DNA of 8,013 nucleotides from Syntrophaceae bacterium UBA6255 (GTDB lineage: Bacteria > Desulfobacterota > Syntrophia > Syntrophales > Smithellaceae): NCBI GenBank assembly GCA_002441205.1, contig DJVN01000025.1, forward strand, positions 1 to 8,013, given 5' to 3'. The notes under the pieces are model-generated. The model was given only the letters and a program-made list of their open reading frames with translations, did not search any database and was not told the DNA's origin. The translations under genes and the position numbers were made by a program. The stretch's first letter is position 1; each line of letters starts with the position of its first letter. This document shows, piece after piece, positions 5,683 through 8,013 of the stretch.

Positions 5683-6723
5683 ATGAAAGACCTTGGTTTT
5701 AAAAAAGAAATGACCACAGGATATTATCTTGATCCCTTCAATGATTTTCAGGAGAAAAAAATTACCATCGAATCGCGTTACGATGACATTACCGGCGTCG
5801 CTTGTCGTATTTTGCCCTACCGAGTCCGCATCACACAAAAGCCGGATACGGATCATTATCTGGAAAAATCACCGGAATCTTTGTGTCCCTTCTGTGCTGA
5901 TCTCTTTGAAAAAACAACCCCCCGATTCATACCTTCACTCATTGAAGAAGGAAATTTCAGAAGAGGAGACGCGTGTCTTTTTCCCAATGCATTCCCTTAC
6001 GATCCCAACAACAATGTGGCGATTTTCTCTTCGCGCCATTTCGTCGCGATGAATGAACTGACCCCGGAATATATGCGCGACGGATTTGCCGTATGTCGCG
6101 ATTATTTTCATCGCGTTGTCGAAAAAAATCTTGGTTACAAATATTGCTCGATTAACTGGAATTACATGCCTCCGGCAGGGGGCGGTTTAATCCATCCTCA
6201 TTTGCAGACGATTGCAGGTTATCGACCAACAAGTTTTATGCAAAAGCTTTTGTCCAGCGCGCAGAATTACGCAGCGGCTTCCAATGGGGATAATCTGTGG
6301 AGCAATTTAATCGCACTGGAAAAAAAAGCGGATAAAAGATTTATAGCAGATACCGGAACGGTCTGCTGGCTGACCAGCTTCGCCCCTAAGGGCATGGCCG
6401 GTGAAATCGATTTTATTTTCCGGGAAAAAACATCTTTTTTTGACCTGACCGAATCCAATTTCAACGAATTTCTGACAGGTCTTTCCCGGATCTTCAGTTA
6501 TCTTTACACCAATAATTTTATAAGCTTTAACATGTCCTTCTACGCCACCATGACGAACAATAATTATTTCTATGTACAGGGGAAAATTGTTCCCCGCTTT
6601 GCTGTTCATCCATTGGGCACAAGTGATTTGAATTATTTTGAAAAGCTGCACAACGAAATTATTTGTCCAACCGTTCCGGAAGAGCTATGCCGCGAAATTC
6701 AGCCATATTTTAAGGTCGCATAG
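5683..6723 (+). CDS. GalT-like nucleotidyltransferase (HIT superfamily, hexose-1-phosphate uridylyltransferase type)
   Basis: The 346-aa protein has the zinc-site CPFC (68-71), a further candidate zinc ligand H119 in SSRH, and HPHLQ (171-175). In galactose-1-phosphate uridylyltransferase the zinc ligands are two Cys and two His, and the second His of HPHxQ is the nucleophile that forms the uridylyl-enzyme; here that is H173. The family usually has Gly at the position that is Leu174 here. Length fits GalT (about 350). The N-terminal half is divergent (FPNAFPYDPNNNVAIFSSRH), so another sugar-1-phosphate or a dinucleotide substrate (Ap4A phosphorylase is a relative) is possible. Cytoplasmic; no membrane segments. 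The ATG is 21 bases after the DHH gene stop, with AAAGGAAG upstream, so it is the third gene of the selD operon. No hairpin terminator follows. Confidence 0.85.
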   Translation: MKDLGFKKEMTTGYYLDPFNDFQEKKITIESRYDDITGVACRILPYRVRITQKPDTDHYLEKSPESLCPFCADLFEKTTPRFIPSLIEEGNFRRGDACLFPNAFPYDPNNNVAIFSSRHFVAMNELTPEYMRDGFAVCRDYFHRVVEKNLGYKYCSINWNYMPPAGGGLIHPHLQTIAGYRPTSFMQKLLSSAQNYAAASNGDNLWSNLIALEKKADKRFIADTGTVCWLTSFAPKGMAGEIDFIFREKTSFFDLTESNFNEFLTGLSRIFSYLYTNNFISFNMSFYATMTNNNYFYVQGKIVPRFAVHPLGTSDLNYFEKLHNEIICPTVPEELCREIQPYFKVA

Positions 6724-6750
6724 ATGCACAAAACATGTGAAAGTACGCTA

Positions 6751-6780
6751 TTGACAGCATAGAGCCTGAAAGATTATATA
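6751..6780 (+). promoter_or_regulatory. Candidate promoter of the diguanylate cyclase gene
   Basis: Perfect -35 TTGACA (6751-6756) followed after 18 bp by TATATA (6775-6780). It sits in the 102-bp gap after the GalT-like gene and suggests the cyclase is expressed separately, although read-through from the selD operon is possible because no terminator intervenes. Confidence 0.6.
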
Positions 6781-6825
6781 AATCCATCGGTTGAGATTAG
6801 CTGGTAGCAATCAGAGGAGATTAAA

Positions 6826-7914
6826 ATGTTTAGCATATTTCCGCAGGATGACCGCAATCAGACATTGAGATTGAAGCGGTTTTTCATGGCCCTGGGTTCG
6901 TACATGATGTGGTTTGCCCTTTGCGTCCTGTTTTATGCACAAGGCCAAATGACCCGAGGAACAATTAATGTTCTAGTCGTTGCTTCCGTGGGAATACTCT
7001 TATGCAACGGCCTGGTCTATACATTAATCAGAAGCGGCTATAATAAAAAATTCAGAGATCCCAGCCTGACTCTCCTGCAGATGGTTATCGCCACGTTTTG
7101 GGTTATGGTCATCGCGTATTACGCGGACGCCATGAGACCTTTGGTGCTGCTGACCTATCTGGTGGTTTTTATTTTTGGACTTTTCAGACTGAACGTCTGG
7201 CAGTTCCTCTTCTTGTCGGCATTTGCCGTTGTTAATTACTCGCTTGTTATACTTTTGTTATATAAAATTAATCCTGAATTGGTCAGCAAATCAGACGTTC
7301 TGAGTATCGTGGTTTTAGCGGTCGTTCTGCCCTGGTTTTCGCTGGTTGGCGGATACATTACCAAACTCAGAAGTCAGATATCGCACGCTCTTTCTACGAT
7401 TGAGCGCCTAGCCATTATTGACGATCTGACACAGGTATTCAACCGTCGTCAGATGTACAAGATTCTTGAACATCAAAAAGCTCTAGTGGACAGAGGGATT
7501 CATCCATTTTCCATCTGCATCTTTGATCTGGATCATTTTAAACGGGTCAACGATACCTACGGCCATTCCGCCGGTGATATTGTTCTTAAAACAATAGCTC
7601 AGGAAACACAGAGAAATCTTCGTAACATTGATCACATCGCGAGATATGGTGGTGAAGAATTCATCCTGATTCTTACTAACGTGGAAAAAGATCAGGCAAT
7701 GCTTTGTGCCGATCGAATCAGGAAAATGGTTAAAAAAATAGTGTTTGAAAATATGCCTCCTGATTTCCGGATGACCATATCCGTCGGTGTAACGGAATTT
7801 CAGCAAAGCGAAGTCATTCAGCAGGCAATTAACAGGGCGGACACAGCTCTTTACAGAGCAAAAGCAAACGGCAGAGACAGGGTGGAGTACGAGCCGGGTA
7901 CAGCAGCAGTTTAG
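6826..7914 (+). CDS. Membrane-anchored diguanylate cyclase (GGDEF domain)
   Basis: The 362-aa protein makes cyclic di-GMP from two GTP. The N-terminal half has about six hydrophobic segments (roughly residues 21-40, 47-67, 82-101, 105-122, 124-146, 158-178) with very short loops, so it is a membrane sensor region without a recognisable periplasmic domain. A short helix (180-195) leads to the GGDEF domain (about 195-355): DDLTQVFNRR, FDLDHFKRVND with metal-binding D234, the active-site GGEEF (275-279), and ISVGVTEF and RADTALYRAKANGR near the end. The inhibitory site RxxD is present as RNID (266-269), five residues before GGEEF, so product inhibition is expected. All key residues are intact. 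There is no EAL or HD-GYP domain. AGAGGAGA precedes the ATG. The stop TAG overlaps the stop codon of the convergent gene at 7911. Confidence 0.95.
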   Translation: MFSIFPQDDRNQTLRLKRFFMALGSYMMWFALCVLFYAQGQMTRGTINVLVVASVGILLCNGLVYTLIRSGYNKKFRDPSLTLLQMVIATFWVMVIAYYADAMRPLVLLTYLVVFIFGLFRLNVWQFLFLSAFAVVNYSLVILLLYKINPELVSKSDVLSIVVLAVVLPWFSLVGGYITKLRSQISHALSTIERLAIIDDLTQVFNRRQMYKILEHQKALVDRGIHPFSICIFDLDHFKRVNDTYGHSAGDIVLKTIAQETQRNLRNIDHIARYGGEEFILILTNVEKDQAMLCADRIRKMVKKIVFENMPPDFRMTISVGVTEFQQSEVIQQAINRADTALYRAKANGRDRVEYEPGTAAV

Positions 7915-8013
7915 TCTTCTTTGCTGGTTTTGGTCGTGGTTTTTTCTACTTTAGGCGTTTCCGTCGTTGTGGAACTTTCGCTGGTTTCAGTTTTTTCTTT
8001 TTTGGGTGTTGCT
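7911..8013 (-). CDS. C-terminal end of an unidentified protein with Thr/Lys/Glu-rich tail (partial)
   Basis: On the minus strand one frame is open from the right edge to TAA at 7913-7911, giving the last 33 residues, rich in Thr, Lys, Glu and Ser (ATPKKEKTETSESSTTT, then ETPKVEKTTTKTSKED). This is a hydrophilic, probably disordered tail. The composition looks like a real protein terminus and explains why the + strand has no other feature here. The rest of the gene is outside the window, so the function cannot be given. Its stop shares bases with the stop of the diguanylate cyclase gene. Confidence 0.6.
   Translation of the reverse strand, partial: ATPKKEKTETSESSTTTETPKVEKTTTKTSKED

Overview
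The window looks like chromosomal DNA from an anaerobic deltaproteobacterium-type organism. A Syntrophales/Syntrophobacterales-like source (Syntrophus, Smithella) fits best, but this is an inference from gene style and I ran no search. The supports are a selenide,water dikinase whose active-site residue is encoded by an in-frame UGA (selenocysteine), a multi-pass membrane protein fused to TPRs of a type common in that group, AT-leaning Gram-negative coding sequence with clear Shine-Dalgarno sites, and good sigma70-type promoters.

Layout. Positions 1-201 hold one full 149-bp unit plus a 52-bp start of a second copy of a GC-rich hairpin-bearing repeat; it is cut by the left edge. A serine tRNA (anticodon GGA, CCA encoded) lies on the minus strand at 330-423. 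After a gene-less stretch (424-766) comes a 525-aa GT-C/TMTC-like membrane protein with three C-terminal TPRs (767-2344). A possible 21-codon ORF with a strong ribosome site follows (2422-2487). Next is a secreted 232-aa protein with a 14-residue repeat region and an NTF2-like C-terminal domain (2618-3316), with its own promoter and a strong hairpin terminator (3353-3392).

The central block (3467-6723) reads as one operon: a near-consensus promoter, selD (3530-4579, UGA at 3581-3583 read as Sec), a DHH-family phosphoesterase (4615-5661) and a GalT-like HIT-superfamily nucleotidyltransferase (5683-6723). A plain six-frame reading starts SelD at 3620 and so loses the first 30 residues, including the catalytic Sec and Lys. 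A hairpin just after the UGA has the geometry of a bacterial SECIS element.

A separate promoter at 6751-6780 precedes a membrane-anchored diguanylate cyclase with GGEEF and an RxxD inhibitory site (6826-7914). Its stop codon overlaps the stop codon of a convergent, partial minus-strand gene that encodes a Thr/Lys/Glu-rich tail (7911-8013).

How they work together: SelD makes selenophosphate for selenocysteine synthesis and itself appears to need that pathway, so its translation may depend on the cell's selenium status. The DHH and GalT-like enzymes probably act on nucleotides or nucleotide sugars; their link to selenium is only positional. The strongest observation is the recoded selD. No wholly new system is evident; the repeat at the left edge and the three-gene selD operon are the parts most worth a second look.
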